Source: Phenylobacterium sp. Root700 (GTDB lineage Bacteria; Pseudomonadota; Alphaproteobacteria; Caulobacterales; Caulobacteraceae). From it: a DNA stretch of 64,000 nucleotides. Every line of letters starts with the position of its first letter. Within the stretch, counting starts at the first letter, position 1. The notes below the pieces were generated by a model. That model saw nothing but the letters and a program-made list of their open reading frames with translations, was not told the DNA's origin and did no database searches. Positions 24,673-36,168 of this stretch are shown in pieces. Location: the NCBI RefSeq assembly GCF_001429025.1, contig NZ_LMHT01000022.1, positions 287,244 through 351,243 on the forward strand, given 5' to 3'. Made by a program: the position numbers and the translations under genes.

Positions 24673-26208
24673 TCAATCCGGTACGAAAATGTTGCGCGCG
24701 CCGTCCTCGGAACGTCCGACGGTTCCGGTGCGGCCCACAGCCTCGCTCGCCTCCAGGTCGCGAAGCGTGGCTTCGTCGGCTGGGGTGTTGGCGATGAAGC
24801 GGCGGCCCTCCGAATCGCGGCCGATGACGATGCCCATCATGTAACCCTCGCGGCCGTGGACGACCGTGTAGGTTTCGATTGTGGCCGCGCCTGTTGGCGT
24901 TTCGATGACAACCGGGTGCGGCAAGGCGTCGATCTGGGCCTGGATCAGCTTCGGGTCCTGCCGCTCGAACGGGCCGTTGAGCGGGGTCGTGGAATAGACG
25001 CCGGTCGACTGCTTGGTCAGGAACCAGCCATTGGCCGTGACCAGGCCGTAGGAACCGGGATCATCGCGCAGACGCTGCATCATCACGGCGATGGAGTGCA
25101 TGGCGTAGTTGTTGCCGGGGCCGCCCATGTACGGGATCCCGCCGGTGACGGTCAGGCCGCGAGGATCGTCCAGCGACAGGCCCAGTTCCTCGGCCCCGAC
25201 CTCAACCGCAACCGGGAAGCAGGAATAGAGGTCGATATGACCGATGTCGGCGATGCCCACGCCCGCCATCTCCAGGGCCCGCTGGCCGGTCAGCCGCATG
25301 GCCGGGCTGGAATGGAAGTCCTGCCGGTCGATCGGGAACCAGAGGTCCGAGGCGTCGGCGCAGCCGTGCAGATAGACCAGCTTGTCTTCCGGCACGCCCA
25401 GTTCGCGGGCGGTCTTCAAGCTGGCCACCAGGACCCCGGCGGACTGGTCCACCTCCATGATGGCGTTCAGGTACTTGGTGTAAGGGAAGCCGACCATCCG
25501 GTTGCGTTCGGTGATCTCCACCAGTTCCTGCGCCGAGCGCGCGATGGGGAACCAGGCCTCGGGATTCTTGGCGGCCACCTCGGTGAAAGGCGCGAACAGC
25601 TCGCCCATGCGCTTCTGGTGGTCGGGAATCGAGCGCCCGTCGCGGGCCCGCAGGGCGTTCTCGAACAAGGGGTAGCAGTTGATCGGCCGGCCGATGCCGT
25701 GCTTGGCCTCGTAAGGCGTGACGCCGGGACGCGGATCGCCGATGCGGTTGGGCTCGGGCAGTTCGTCGACATCGTCCCAGTCGGCGAAGCCCAGGCCGCG
25801 CTGCAGGCGCTTGGTCGCCGAGCCGAGGAATTCGCAGCCGACCACCAGGGCCAGCTGGGTCTCGCCCTTGGCGATCCGCTCGCAGACGGTGTTGACCAGC
25901 TGCTGGGGGCTGTTGCCGCCCATGTGCGAATAGACAGAGTAGGCCGGATCGGCGCCCAACCGCCGAGCCAGGGTGGCGGGCGGATTGGTGGAATGGGGCA
26001 CCAGCCGCCCTCCCCCTGGCGCGTCGATTGTGAAGCCGACCACCGCCAGGGTGTCGATTCCCGCCAGCGCCTCGGCCTTCAATCCGGCGTCAGTCGCCGC
26101 GCGTTCCGCCGCAATCTTCAGCAATGCGGTCGGCGACGGCGATTCGCCCGGTTCGCCCCTGTAGGTGAATTGGCCCGCTCCGATGAGAACCGGTGTCCTG
26201 TCGTCCAT
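24673..26208 (-). CDS. Thiolase-superfamily acetyl-CoA acetyltransferase-like protein
   Basis: A 511-residue thiolase-fold protein. It opens MDDRTPVLIGAGQFTYRGEP, contains MGGNSPQQLVNTVCERIAKG with a Cys in the nucleophile region, and HIDLYSCFPVAVEV, GIPYMGGPGNNYAMHSIA further on, as in the longer proteins annotated acetyl-CoA acetyltransferase next to fatty acid genes. A C-terminal OB-like extension (about 370-511) is typical of this subgroup. It probably acts on acyl-CoA in a lipid or ketone pathway. The open frame reaches 26565, but the sequence before the ATG at 26208 overlaps the glnB gene and is not protein-like. It is divergent from glnB with about 230 bases between. Confidence 0.8.
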   Translation of the reverse strand: MDDRTPVLIGAGQFTYRGEPGESPSPTALLKIAAERAATDAGLKAEALAGIDTLAVVGFTIDAPGGGRLVPHSTNPPATLARRLGADPAYSVYSHMGGNSPQQLVNTVCERIAKGETQLALVVGCEFLGSATKRLQRGLGFADWDDVDELPEPNRIGDPRPGVTPYEAKHGIGRPINCYPLFENALRARDGRSIPDHQKRMGELFAPFTEVAAKNPEAWFPIARSAQELVEITERNRMVGFPYTKYLNAIMEVDQSAGVLVASLKTARELGVPEDKLVYLHGCADASDLWFPIDRQDFHSSPAMRLTGQRALEMAGVGIADIGHIDLYSCFPVAVEVGAEELGLSLDDPRGLTVTGGIPYMGGPGNNYAMHSIAVMMQRLRDDPGSYGLVTANGWFLTKQSTGVYSTTPLNGPFERQDPKLIQAQIDALPHPVVIETPTGAATIETYTVVHGREGYMMGIVIGRDSEGRRFIANTPADEATLRDLEASEAVGRTGTVGRSEDGARNIFVPD

Positions 26209-26430
26209 TTTTCGTCCCCTCCCGACCCGCATCCGCGCCAAACCTAGGCGCTGGACCGACCCGGCAATGCGTTTGCGGCGCTGATCGCCTTTTGGGCGCC
26301 GTGTGACTAAAATTGCGGCATTACGATCATCGCATGCTCCCGCGACGGAACCGCAAGCCCCTAGCCCTTGTCGTCCACCGCCCGAGCGTGCTCGTAGCCC
26401 CAACCGCAGGGGCGGCCGCTGCACGAGTGA

Positions 26431-26778
<348 letters not shown>

Positions 26779-26818
26779 GACTTTAGCCTATCGAGACTTC
26801 TTCAAGGGGATAAGACCA

Positions 26819-28228
26819 ATGGCTACCGCCCAGGACATTCTGAACGAGATCAAGGAAAAAGACGTCAAGTACGTCGACGTCCGCTTCACCGACATTCGCG
26901 GTCGAATGCAGCACGTCACCTTTGATATCGATCTGGTGGACGAGGAATTCCTGACCGACGGCACGATGTTCGACGGTTCGTCGATCGCGGGCTGGAAGGC
27001 GATCAACGAAAGCGACATGAAGCTGCGTCCGGACCTGGACACGGCCTATATCGACCCCTTCTACCAGCAGACCACGCTGTGCCTGTTCTGCGACGTCGTG
27101 AACCCCGACACCGGCACCCCCTACAACCGCGACCCGCGTTCGATCGCCAAGGCGGCGCTGAACTACGTGAAGTCGGCCGGTATCGGCGACACCGTGTTCT
27201 TCGGCCCTGAAGCCGAGTTCTTCATCTTCGACGACGTGCGCTGGTCCACCGATCCGCACAACACCGGCTACTCCTACGACTCGACCGAACTGCCGGCCAA
27301 CACCGGCAAGTCGTACGCCGAGGGCAATATGGGCCACCGCCCGGGTCCCAAGGGCGGCTACTTCCCGGTCAACCCGGTCGACTCGGCTCAAGACCTGCGC
27401 GGCGAAATGCTGGCCGTCATGGGCGAGCTCGGCATGAAGCCGGAAAAGCACCACCACGAAGTGGCGCCGGCCCAGCACGAACTCGGCCTGAAGTTCGACA
27501 CCATGATCGTCATGGCCGACCGGATGCAGCTCTACAAATACGTCATCCACAACGTGGCCGCGGCCTACGGCAAGTCGGCGACCTTCATGGCCAAGCCGAT
27601 GTTCGCCGACAACGGTTCGGGCATGCACGTCCACCAGTCGATCTGGGCCGACGGCAAGCCGCTGTTCGCGGGCGACAAGTACGCCGGCCTGTCGCAAATG
27701 TGCCTGTGGTACATCGGCGGCATCATCAAGCACGCCAAGGCGATCAACGCCTTCTCGAACTCGACCACCAACTCCTACAAGCGTCTGGTGCCCGGCTACG
27801 AAGCCCCGGTGAAGTTGGCCTACTCGGCCCGCAACCGTTCGGCCTCGATCCGCATCCCGCACGTCGACTCGCCGAAGGCCAAGCGCATCGAAGCCCGCTT
27901 CCCGGACCCGATGGGCAACCCCTACCTGACCTTCGTCGCCCTGCTGATGGCCGGCCTGGACGGCATCATCAACCAGATCGACCCGGGCGCGGCCCAAGAC
28001 AAGAACCTGTACGACCTGCCGCCCCGCGAGCAGAAGAAGGTTCCGGAAGTCTGCGGCTCGCTGCGTGAAGCTCTGGAAAACCTCGACAAGGACCGCGGCT
28101 TCCTGAAGGCCGGCGGGGTCATGGACGACGACTTCATCGACGCCTACATCGAGCTGAAGATGCAAGAGGTCATGCGCCTCCAGATGCATCCGCACCCGGT
28201 CGAATTCGACATGTACTATTCCTGCTAG
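26819..28228 (+). CDS. glnA: Glutamine synthetase type I
   Basis: A 469-residue GSI-beta subunit. Landmarks are [18 protein letters not shown], the metal-binding [11 protein letters not shown], the flap region and the adenylylation loop KNLYDLPP with its Tyr. The enzyme makes glutamine from glutamate, ammonia and ATP as a dodecamer in the cytoplasm and is switched off by GlnE, under PII control. It follows glnB in the same operon and ends in a strong terminator. Confidence 0.98.
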   Translation: MATAQDILNEIKEKDVKYVDVRFTDIRGRMQHVTFDIDLVDEEFLTDGTMFDGSSIAGWKAINESDMKLRPDLDTAYIDPFYQQTTLCLFCDVVNPDTGTPYNRDPRSIAKAALNYVKSAGIGDTVFFGPEAEFFIFDDVRWSTDPHNTGYSYDSTELPANTGKSYAEGNMGHRPGPKGGYFPVNPVDSAQDLRGEMLAVMGELGMKPEKHHHEVAPAQHELGLKFDTMIVMADRMQLYKYVIHNVAAAYGKSATFMAKPMFADNGSGMHVHQSIWADGKPLFAGDKYAGLSQMCLWYIGGIIKHAKAINAFSNSTTNSYKRLVPGYEAPVKLAYSARNRSASIRIPHVDSPKAKRIEARFPDPMGNPYLTFVALLMAGLDGIINQIDPGAAQDKNLYDLPPREQKKVPEVCGSLREALENLDKDRGFLKAGGVMDDDFIDAYIELKMQEVMRLQMHPHPVEFDMYYSC

Positions 28229-28254
28229 TCGAAACCGCCTGAGGCGATTTCAGG

Positions 28255-28290
28255 AAGGGGCCGCGGAGCAATCCGCGGCCCCTTCTCTGT
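28255..28290 (+). terminator. glnBA terminator
   Basis: Thirteen perfect pairs (AAGGGGCCGCGGA with TCCGCGGCCCCTT) around a four-base loop, followed by CTCTGTT. It isolates glnBA from the acylase gene. Confidence 0.85.
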
Positions 28291-28386
28291 TGGGCGCACC
28301 TCAGGGTGGTTGACGGACGCTGTTCAGTCAGCCGACATCCCCGGCCAAGCTTGCGGAAAACGCAGGCGGCGAATGGGGGAATCACG

Positions 28387-30702
28387 ATGGCGAAGAAGCT
28401 TCTGACGACGGCCGCCCTGGTGCTGGGCGCGGGTCTGGCCTCCAGCGTCGTCGCCGCCCCCTATGAGGCGCAGATCGTCCGGACCCAGTTCGGCATCCCC
28501 CACATCACCGCCAAGAACTATCGCGGCATTGGCTATGGCCAGGGCTACACCTTCGCCCAGGACAACCTCTGCCTGCTGGCCGACAAGGTCGTCACGGTGA
28601 ACGGCGAGCGCGCCAAGCACTTCGGCCCCGACGCCACCACCGTCATCGCCTTCACCGACATCAAGAACCTGGAGAGCGACTTCTTCTTCCGGGCCAACAC
28701 CGACATCGCGGCCCTGCGCGCCGCCCGCGCCAAGGGCCCTGCCGACTATCGCGACCTGGTCGACGGCTATGTCGCCGGCTTCAACCGCTTCCTGGCCGAC
28801 ACGCCCAAGGACAAGCTGCCCGGCGAGTGCGGCGACAAGGCCTGGCTGCGGCCGATCACGATCGACGACATGCTGCGCCTGAACGAGGAGCGGATGATCC
28901 AGGCCAGCGGCGGGGCCTGGCTGCGCCAGACCAACGCCGCCGCGCCGCCGACGACCGCCGCGGCCCTAAAGCCGGCCGCGAGCCTTGGCCTGCCGAACAT
29001 GGCCGAGATGATCGGCCTGGGCTCCAACGGCTGGGCCTTCGGCCGCGAGGTCACCGCCAACCAGTCGGGTCTGCTGCTCGGCAACCCCCACTTCCCGTGG
29101 GAAGGCACCAATCGCTTCTACCAGACCCACCTGACGATCCCCGGCAAGTTCGACGTGATGGGCGTGACCATCGCCGGCGGACCGGGCATGTCGATCGGGT
29201 TCAACAAGGACGTGGCCTGGACCCACACGGTCTCCACCGACCGCCACTTCACCCTGTTCGAACTGGCCCTCGATCCGGCCGATCCGACCGCCTACCTCGT
29301 CGACGGCAAGCGCCACGTCATGGATCGCAAGAACGTCACGGTCGAGACCCCCACCGGGCCGCAGACCCGCACATTCTATACGACCAGCTACGGCCCGGTC
29401 GTGGTGATGCCCCAGGCTGGCCTGACCTGGAACACCAAGACCGCCTACGCCCTGCGCGACGCCAACCGGGGCAACTCCAACTCGTCCGAAACCTGGCTGC
29501 GGATCGCCCGCGCCAAGTCGGTGGGCGAGATCAGGCAGGTGATCGAGCAGACATTGGGCATTCCGTGGGTCAACACCATCGCCGCCGACCGGCATGGCGA
29601 CGCGCTCTACGCCGACATCACCGCCACCCCCAACGTCTCGGCCCAGAAGCTGAAGGACTGCGCGCCCAGCGCCGCCGCCGCCGCCCTCGGGCCGATGGCG
29701 CGGGTCTATGTGCTGGATGGCGCGCGCTCGGCCTGCAACTGGGACGCGCCCGGCCTGATGCCCGGCGCGGCCATGCCGGCCATCGTCCGCACGGACTATG
29801 TCGCCAACAGCAATGACAGCTACTGGCTGGCCAACGCCAAGGCGCCGATGGCGGCCTTCTCGCCGCTGGTCGGCCCCGCGGCGACCCCGCAGAACCTGCG
29901 CACCCGCTCAGGCATTGTGGAGATCGACAGCCGCCTGGCCGGCGAAGACGGCCTGGAGGGCAAGACCTTCGACGCCCAGAAGATCAAGACCATGCTGTTC
30001 TGGAACCGTAACCTGGCCGCCGACCTCTATCTCGACGACGCGCTGAAGGTCTGCGGCGCCAGCCCCACGGCGACCACCGCCGCCGGCAAGACCGTGGACA
30101 TCAAGGCCGCCTGCGAGGTCCTGGCCAAGTGGGACCGCCGCATGGACAACGAAAGCGTCGGCGCCCACGTCTTCGTCGAGTTCTGGCGTCTGGCCCAGAA
30201 GATCCCGAACCTCTACGCCACGCCCTTCGACCCCGCCGATCCGGTCCACACCCCGCGTGGCCTGAAGACCGACGGCGAGACCGCCGCCAAGCTGCGAGCG
30301 GCCCTAGCCGGCGCGGTCGAGGTGCTCGAAACCCAAAAGACGCCGCTGGACGCGCCCTATGGCTCGATCCACTTCGCGATCCGCGGCGACCAGAAGATCC
30401 CGATCCACGGCGGCGAAGGCGGCGACGGGGTGCTGAACGCCCAGCAAGCGCGCTGGAACCCGCAGGCCGGCGGCTACGTGCCCAATCACGGCTCCAGCTA
30501 CATCCAGGTCGTGACCTTCGACGACAAGGGACCGGTGGCGGACGCCGTGCTGTCCTACTCGCAGTCCTCGGACCCGGCCTCGCCCTACTTCGCCGACCAG
30601 ACCTGGCTCTACTCCAAGAAGGGCTGGCACCGCCTGCCCTTCAGCAAGGCCGACATCGCCAAGGACGGCGCCGGGCCAGTGTTGGCGCTCAAGGGAAAAT
30701 AG
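28387..30702 (+). CDS. Secreted Ntn-hydrolase acylase, PvdQ-like (AHL acylase/penicillin acylase family)
   Basis: A 771-residue precursor with a signal peptide (MAKKLLTTAALVLGAGLASS, cleaved near VVAAP). After an alpha chain of about 190 residues, the sequence GSNGWAFG holds Ser213, the N-terminal nucleophile exposed by self-cleavage. The beta chain then reads LLGNPHFPWEG, HLTIPGKFDVMGVTIAGGPG and AWTHTVSTDRHFTLFELALD, which parallels Pseudomonas PvdQ closely as I recall it. PvdQ-type enzymes deacylate long-chain homoserine lactones or pyoverdine precursors in the periplasm. The physiological substrate here is unknown; no AHL synthase is in the window. The start ATG at 28387 begins the signal peptide. 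Confidence 0.88.
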   Translation: MAKKLLTTAALVLGAGLASSVVAAPYEAQIVRTQFGIPHITAKNYRGIGYGQGYTFAQDNLCLLADKVVTVNGERAKHFGPDATTVIAFTDIKNLESDFFFRANTDIAALRAARAKGPADYRDLVDGYVAGFNRFLADTPKDKLPGECGDKAWLRPITIDDMLRLNEERMIQASGGAWLRQTNAAAPPTTAAALKPAASLGLPNMAEMIGLGSNGWAFGREVTANQSGLLLGNPHFPWEGTNRFYQTHLTIPGKFDVMGVTIAGGPGMSIGFNKDVAWTHTVSTDRHFTLFELALDPADPTAYLVDGKRHVMDRKNVTVETPTGPQTRTFYTTSYGPVVVMPQAGLTWNTKTAYALRDANRGNSNSSETWLRIARAKSVGEIRQVIEQTLGIPWVNTIAADRHGDALYADITATPNVSAQKLKDCAPSAAAAALGPMARVYVLDGARSACNWDAPGLMPGAAMPAIVRTDYVANSNDSYWLANAKAPMAAFSPLVGPAATPQNLRTRSGIVEIDSRLAGEDGLEGKTFDAQKIKTMLFWNRNLAADLYLDDALKVCGASPTATTAAGKTVDIKAACEVLAKWDRRMDNESVGAHVFVEFWRLAQKIPNLYATPFDPADPVHTPRGLKTDGETAAKLRAALAGAVEVLETQKTPLDAPYGSIHFAIRGDQKIPIHGGEGGDGVLNAQQARWNPQAGGYVPNHGSSYIQVVTFDDKGPVADAVLSYSQSSDPASPYFADQTWLYSKKGWHRLPFSKADIAKDGAGPVLALKGK

Positions 30703-30869
30703 GCTCCGGCAGGCGCTCGCCGCTTCGGGCGGGCGCCGCGGCGCGGTTCTCCCGCGCATAATCGGTTCCCTCCCCAGTCCGCGATGTCGCGCCCTGCTGC
30801 GCCACATTGCATTCGCTTGGTCGGCGATTCATATGGGGCGGTCTCGAATCGTTCCATTTTCCCGGCAGC

Positions 30870-32930
30870 ATGTCCCAGCCCCCCACTCCGCAAGCTTCCC
30901 TCTTCGACGACGCGTTGAATCCCGCGCCCGCCGCGCCGCTGGCGCAGAGCCATGAGCCGCGGCCTGATCCCGTCGTGTTGGGAACCAAGGAGCCGCTCGA
31001 CGGCTACTCGGCCAAGGACATCGAGGTCCTCGAGGGGCTCGAGCCCGTTCGTAAACGCCCCGGCATGTACATCGGCGGCACTGACGAGCGCGCGCTGCAC
31101 CACCTGTTCGCCGAAGTTCTCGACAACGCCATGGACGAGGCCGTCGCCGGCCACGCCAAGCTGATCGAGGTGCGGCTGGACGCCGACGGCGTGCTGACCG
31201 TCAAGGACGACGGCCGCGGCATCCCCGTCGACCCGCACCCGAAACATCCGGGCAAGTCGGCGCTGGAAGTCATCATGACCGTCCTGCACTCGGGCGGTAA
31301 GTTCTCGGGCAAGGCCTATGAGACCTCGGGCGGCCTGCACGGGGTCGGCGTCTCGGTGGTGAACGCGCTGTCTGAGCGCGTCGATGTCACCGCCTGGAAA
31401 GACGGCTTCGAATGGCGTCAGTCGTTCAGCCGCGGCAAGCCGCTGGCCGGCATCGAGAAGTTGAACCCGACCCGCAAGAAGGGCACGGCGATCAGCTTCC
31501 TGCCCGACCACCAGATCTTCGGCGAGAACGCGGTCTTCAAGCCGGCCCGCCTCTACCGGATGGCGCGCTCCAAGGCCTATCTGTTCGGCGGCGTCGAGAT
31601 CCGCTGGAGCTGCGATCCCTCCCGCATCCAGGACCAGACCCCGGCCGAAGCGACCTTCCGCTTCCCGAACGGCCTGGCCGACTTCCTGGCCGAGCGGGTC
31701 AAGGGCATCGAGACCGTCACCCCCGAGCCCTTCGCCGGGCGCATCGAGCGCAAGAGCGAAGGCGGCGCAGTCGAGTGGGCGCTGACCTGGACCCCGGCCG
31801 GCTTCGGTGAGGCCGACGGCTTCATGCAGTCCTACTGCAACACCGTGCCCACCCCGGAAGGCGGCACCCATGAAGCCGGCCTGCGCGCAGCCTTGACCCG
31901 GGGCCTGAAAGCCTACGCCGAACTGACCGGCGAGAAGCGCGGCAGCATCCTAACGGCCGAGGACGTGATCTCCCAGGCCGGGGCGCTGATCAGCGTCTTC
32001 ATCCGCAACCCCGAATTCCAGGGCCAGACCAAGGAGCGGCTGTCGTCGTCCGACGCCCAGAAGCTGGTCGAGAACGCCCTGCGCGACCCCTTCGATCACT
32101 GGCTGACCGCGCAGCCCAAGGCCGCCTCGGCCCTGCTCGAGTTCGTGATCGAGCGCGCCGAAGAGCGGCTGAAGCGCCGGCGCGACAAGGACGTCCAACG
32201 CGCCTCGGCGACCCGCAAGCTGCGCCTGCCGGGCAAGCTGGCCGACTGTTCGGGCCAAGCCACCGACGGCACGGAGATCTTCCTGGTCGAAGGCGACTCC
32301 GCCGGCGGCTCGGCCAAACAGGCCCGCAATCGCCGCACCCAGGCGATCCTGCCCCTGCGCGGCAAAATTTTGAACGTCGCTTCGGCGACGCTCGACAAGC
32401 TGGGCGGCAACAAGGAACTGACCGACCTGATGCTGGCGCTGGGCGTCCAGGGCGGCTCGAAATTCAAGGAAGAGGACCTGCGCTACGAGCGCGTGGTGAT
32501 CATGACCGACGCCGACGTCGACGGCGCCCACATCGCTTCCCTGCTGATCACCTTCTTCTACCGCACCATGCCGAACCTGATCCGGGCCGGCCGGCTCTAT
32601 CTCGCCCTGCCCCCGCTCTATCGGATGAGCCATGGCGGCAAGACCATCTACGCCCGCGACGATGCACACCGCGAGGAGCTGCTGGCCACCGAGTTCAAGG
32701 GCAAGAAGCCCGAGATCGGCCGCTTCAAGGGCCTGGGCGAAATGATGCCGGCCCAGCTCAAGGAGACCACCATGGACCCGACCACCCGGACCATGGCCCG
32801 CGTCACCCTGCCCCGCGCCGAGGAAAGCGTGGAGGACCTGGTCGAGGCCCTGATGGGTCGCAAACCGGAGCTCCGCTTCCGCTTCATCCAGGAAAACGCT
32901 GAGTTCGCGGTGGCCGACCTCGACGTCTAG
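30870..32930 (+). CDS. parE: DNA topoisomerase IV subunit B
   Basis: A 686-residue GHKL topoisomerase subunit. The ATPase site appears in EVLDNAMDEAV, KDDGRGIPVD and the GGLHGVGVSVVNALS lid; the TOPRIM acid triad is in EIFLVEGDSAGG and MTDADVDGAHI. The family-typical KPELRFRFIQENA lies at the end. It is shorter than GyrB and has no GyrB-type C-terminal insert, which supports ParE. Topo IV decatenates daughter chromosomes with ParC, which is not in the window. Start ATG 30870 gives a 40-residue Pro/Ala-rich N-tail; the upstream ATG at 30807 lacks support. Confidence 0.93.
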   Translation: MSQPPTPQASLFDDALNPAPAAPLAQSHEPRPDPVVLGTKEPLDGYSAKDIEVLEGLEPVRKRPGMYIGGTDERALHHLFAEVLDNAMDEAVAGHAKLIEVRLDADGVLTVKDDGRGIPVDPHPKHPGKSALEVIMTVLHSGGKFSGKAYETSGGLHGVGVSVVNALSERVDVTAWKDGFEWRQSFSRGKPLAGIEKLNPTRKKGTAISFLPDHQIFGENAVFKPARLYRMARSKAYLFGGVEIRWSCDPSRIQDQTPAEATFRFPNGLADFLAERVKGIETVTPEPFAGRIERKSEGGAVEWALTWTPAGFGEADGFMQSYCNTVPTPEGGTHEAGLRAALTRGLKAYAELTGEKRGSILTAEDVISQAGALISVFIRNPEFQGQTKERLSSSDAQKLVENALRDPFDHWLTAQPKAASALLEFVIERAEERLKRRRDKDVQRASATRKLRLPGKLADCSGQATDGTEIFLVEGDSAGGSAKQARNRRTQAILPLRGKILNVASATLDKLGGNKELTDLMLALGVQGGSKFKEEDLRYERVVIMTDADVDGAHIASLLITFFYRTMPNLIRAGRLYLALPPLYRMSHGGKTIYARDDAHREELLATEFKGKKPEIGRFKGLGEMMPAQLKETTMDPTTRTMARVTLPRAEESVEDLVEALMGRKPELRFRFIQENAEFAVADLDV

Positions 32931-33272
32931 CCCCGGCTGGCGGGCTGTTTCCGTCCCAGGGATCCAGCTTGGACGACGGCTCGCCAAGCGTCTTGGCGCC
33001 GCCCGCGCCAGCACCGCCGAGCCCTCGGCCGCCGCCTGACATGTCGCGCGCCGGTCTTCGTCCCGCCGTTCATAAGCCGTCCGACCACGGGCGATTTGGC
33101 CCGGTCGGCGGACAAACCCCGAGGGCCTTTGAACTACTAGCTACAGAACGCGTTTGACTTGAAGCTCGCACGCCGTATCTTGCCGCCGCGCGTGACGATC
33201 GCCGTCCGCGCCGCCGCGGCTTGCAAGCTCACTTCCTTTTACGGGCGGGCGCGCCGCCCCCATTGCAACTGA
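32931..33272. other. parE-rhlB intergenic stretch without a recognised gene
   Basis: These 342 bases carry no gene I can support. The first 120 bases are an open frame without a start, ending in a TGA at about 33040 with Ala/Pro-rich composition, possibly a decayed gene end. The last 150 should hold the promoter and leader of the helicase gene. No clear terminator follows parE. Confidence 0.4.
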
Positions 33273-34934
<1,662 letters not shown>

Positions 34935-35033
34935 AGCCGCGCCTTAACGGCTCGTTCGGCTATCCCGACTAAGGTCATCGCCCAGAATTAGGGTTCTGCG
35001 TGAAACGCGGAGCTTGAGACCGGGGAAGACAGA

Positions 35034-36089
35034 ATGTCGGGCGACATCGAAACCAAACTGCGTGGACCGGGGGCTTACGCCCTCGCCCGTCGGACCATGG
35101 ACGCCATGGAGGCGAACCAGGTTTGGCCGACCGCAGTCAATTTCGAGCTTTGGACCCACTACGTCGCCGAGCCCGACAGCGCCCTGGGGCGGGAAATCGC
35201 CCGGCTGCTGTCGTCCGGTGAAGCCTTCACCGACACGCTCGCGGACGAACTGGCCGCCGCCTTCCTGCCGAAGGCCAAGCTGAACGAACAGATCCGCGAC
35301 GCCGGCGACGCCCTGACCAAGGAATTGGACGCCGTCAGCCGCGCCATCGAAAGCGCCCAGAAATCCAGCGAAGCCTACGGCCAGACCTTGGCCGGCGCCT
35401 CACGGTCCCTGGCCGACATGGACGATGCGGCCGAACTCAAGGCCATGGTCGAGAACCTGAGCACCGCCACTCGGCGCGTCCAGCGCGAGAACAAGTCCCT
35501 CGAAAAGCGCCTGTCGGAATCGACCTCCGAGGTCACCAAGCTGCGTGAACACCTGGAACAGGTCCGACGCGACGCCACCACGGACGGCCTGACCAACCTG
35601 GCCAACCGCAAGGCTTTCGACGAAGAGCTCGCCCGGGCCTGCGCCGACGCCGAGGCCGACGGCCACAGCCTGACCCTGGCGGTCATCGACATCGACCACT
35701 TCAAGAACTTCAACGACACCTGGGGCCACCAGACCGGCGACCAGGTGATCCGCTACGTGGCCAGCGTGATCGGCCGGGTCGGCGCACCGCCTCGCTTCGC
35801 CGCCCGCTACGGCGGCGAGGAGTTCGCGCTGATCTTCCCGCGCGAGACCGCCGAGATAGCGATCACCGTCCTGGAAGAGATCCGCGAGGAAGTCTCCTCC
35901 CGCATGCTGAAGCGCCGCTCCACCAATGACGACCTGGGCGCGATCACCGTCTCGGTCGGATTGGCCGAGCTGCATCGCGGCGAAGGCGCCCACGGCCTGA
36001 TGGAGCGCTCCGACAGCGCGCTCTATGTTTCCAAGCGTTCGGGCCGCAATCGGGTGACCAGCGCCGAGACCGTCGCCGCCGCAGCCTGA
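35034..36089 (+). CDS. dgcB: Diguanylate cyclase, DgcB-like (GGDEF domain)
   Basis: A 351-residue soluble protein. Residues 1-90 are a helical N-domain (GPGAYALARRTMDAME), about 90-175 form a coiled coil (DALTKELDAVSRAIESAQKS), and the GGDEF domain runs from about 180, with the catalytic signature GGEEF at 260-264. It should make cyclic di-GMP from two GTP as a dimer. The RxxD inhibitory site normally nine to six residues before GGEEF is absent (APPR instead). Caulobacter DgcB has the same coiled-coil plus GGDEF plan and a matching neighbourhood, and there it promotes attachment; the assignment is probable, not proven. Confidence 0.8.
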   Translation: MSGDIETKLRGPGAYALARRTMDAMEANQVWPTAVNFELWTHYVAEPDSALGREIARLLSSGEAFTDTLADELAAAFLPKAKLNEQIRDAGDALTKELDAVSRAIESAQKSSEAYGQTLAGASRSLADMDDAAELKAMVENLSTATRRVQRENKSLEKRLSESTSEVTKLREHLEQVRRDATTDGLTNLANRKAFDEELARACADAEADGHSLTLAVIDIDHFKNFNDTWGHQTGDQVIRYVASVIGRVGAPPRFAARYGGEEFALIFPRETAEIAITVLEEIREEVSSRMLKRRSTNDDLGAITVSVGLAELHRGEGAHGLMERSDSALYVSKRSGRNRVTSAETVAAAA

Positions 36090-36168
36090 GCCTGGCGCTT
36101 TTCCCCTAGCCTGACGCCGGGGTATCCTCTCTTAGATCGTCCGCAGAGACGCCCAAGGGGAGCCCGCC

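Noticed and set aside
32969-33157. 62-codon frame between parE and the helicase
   Set aside because: Pro/Ala/Arg-rich with no start site, ribosome site or domain; composition is typical of GC-rich spacer.
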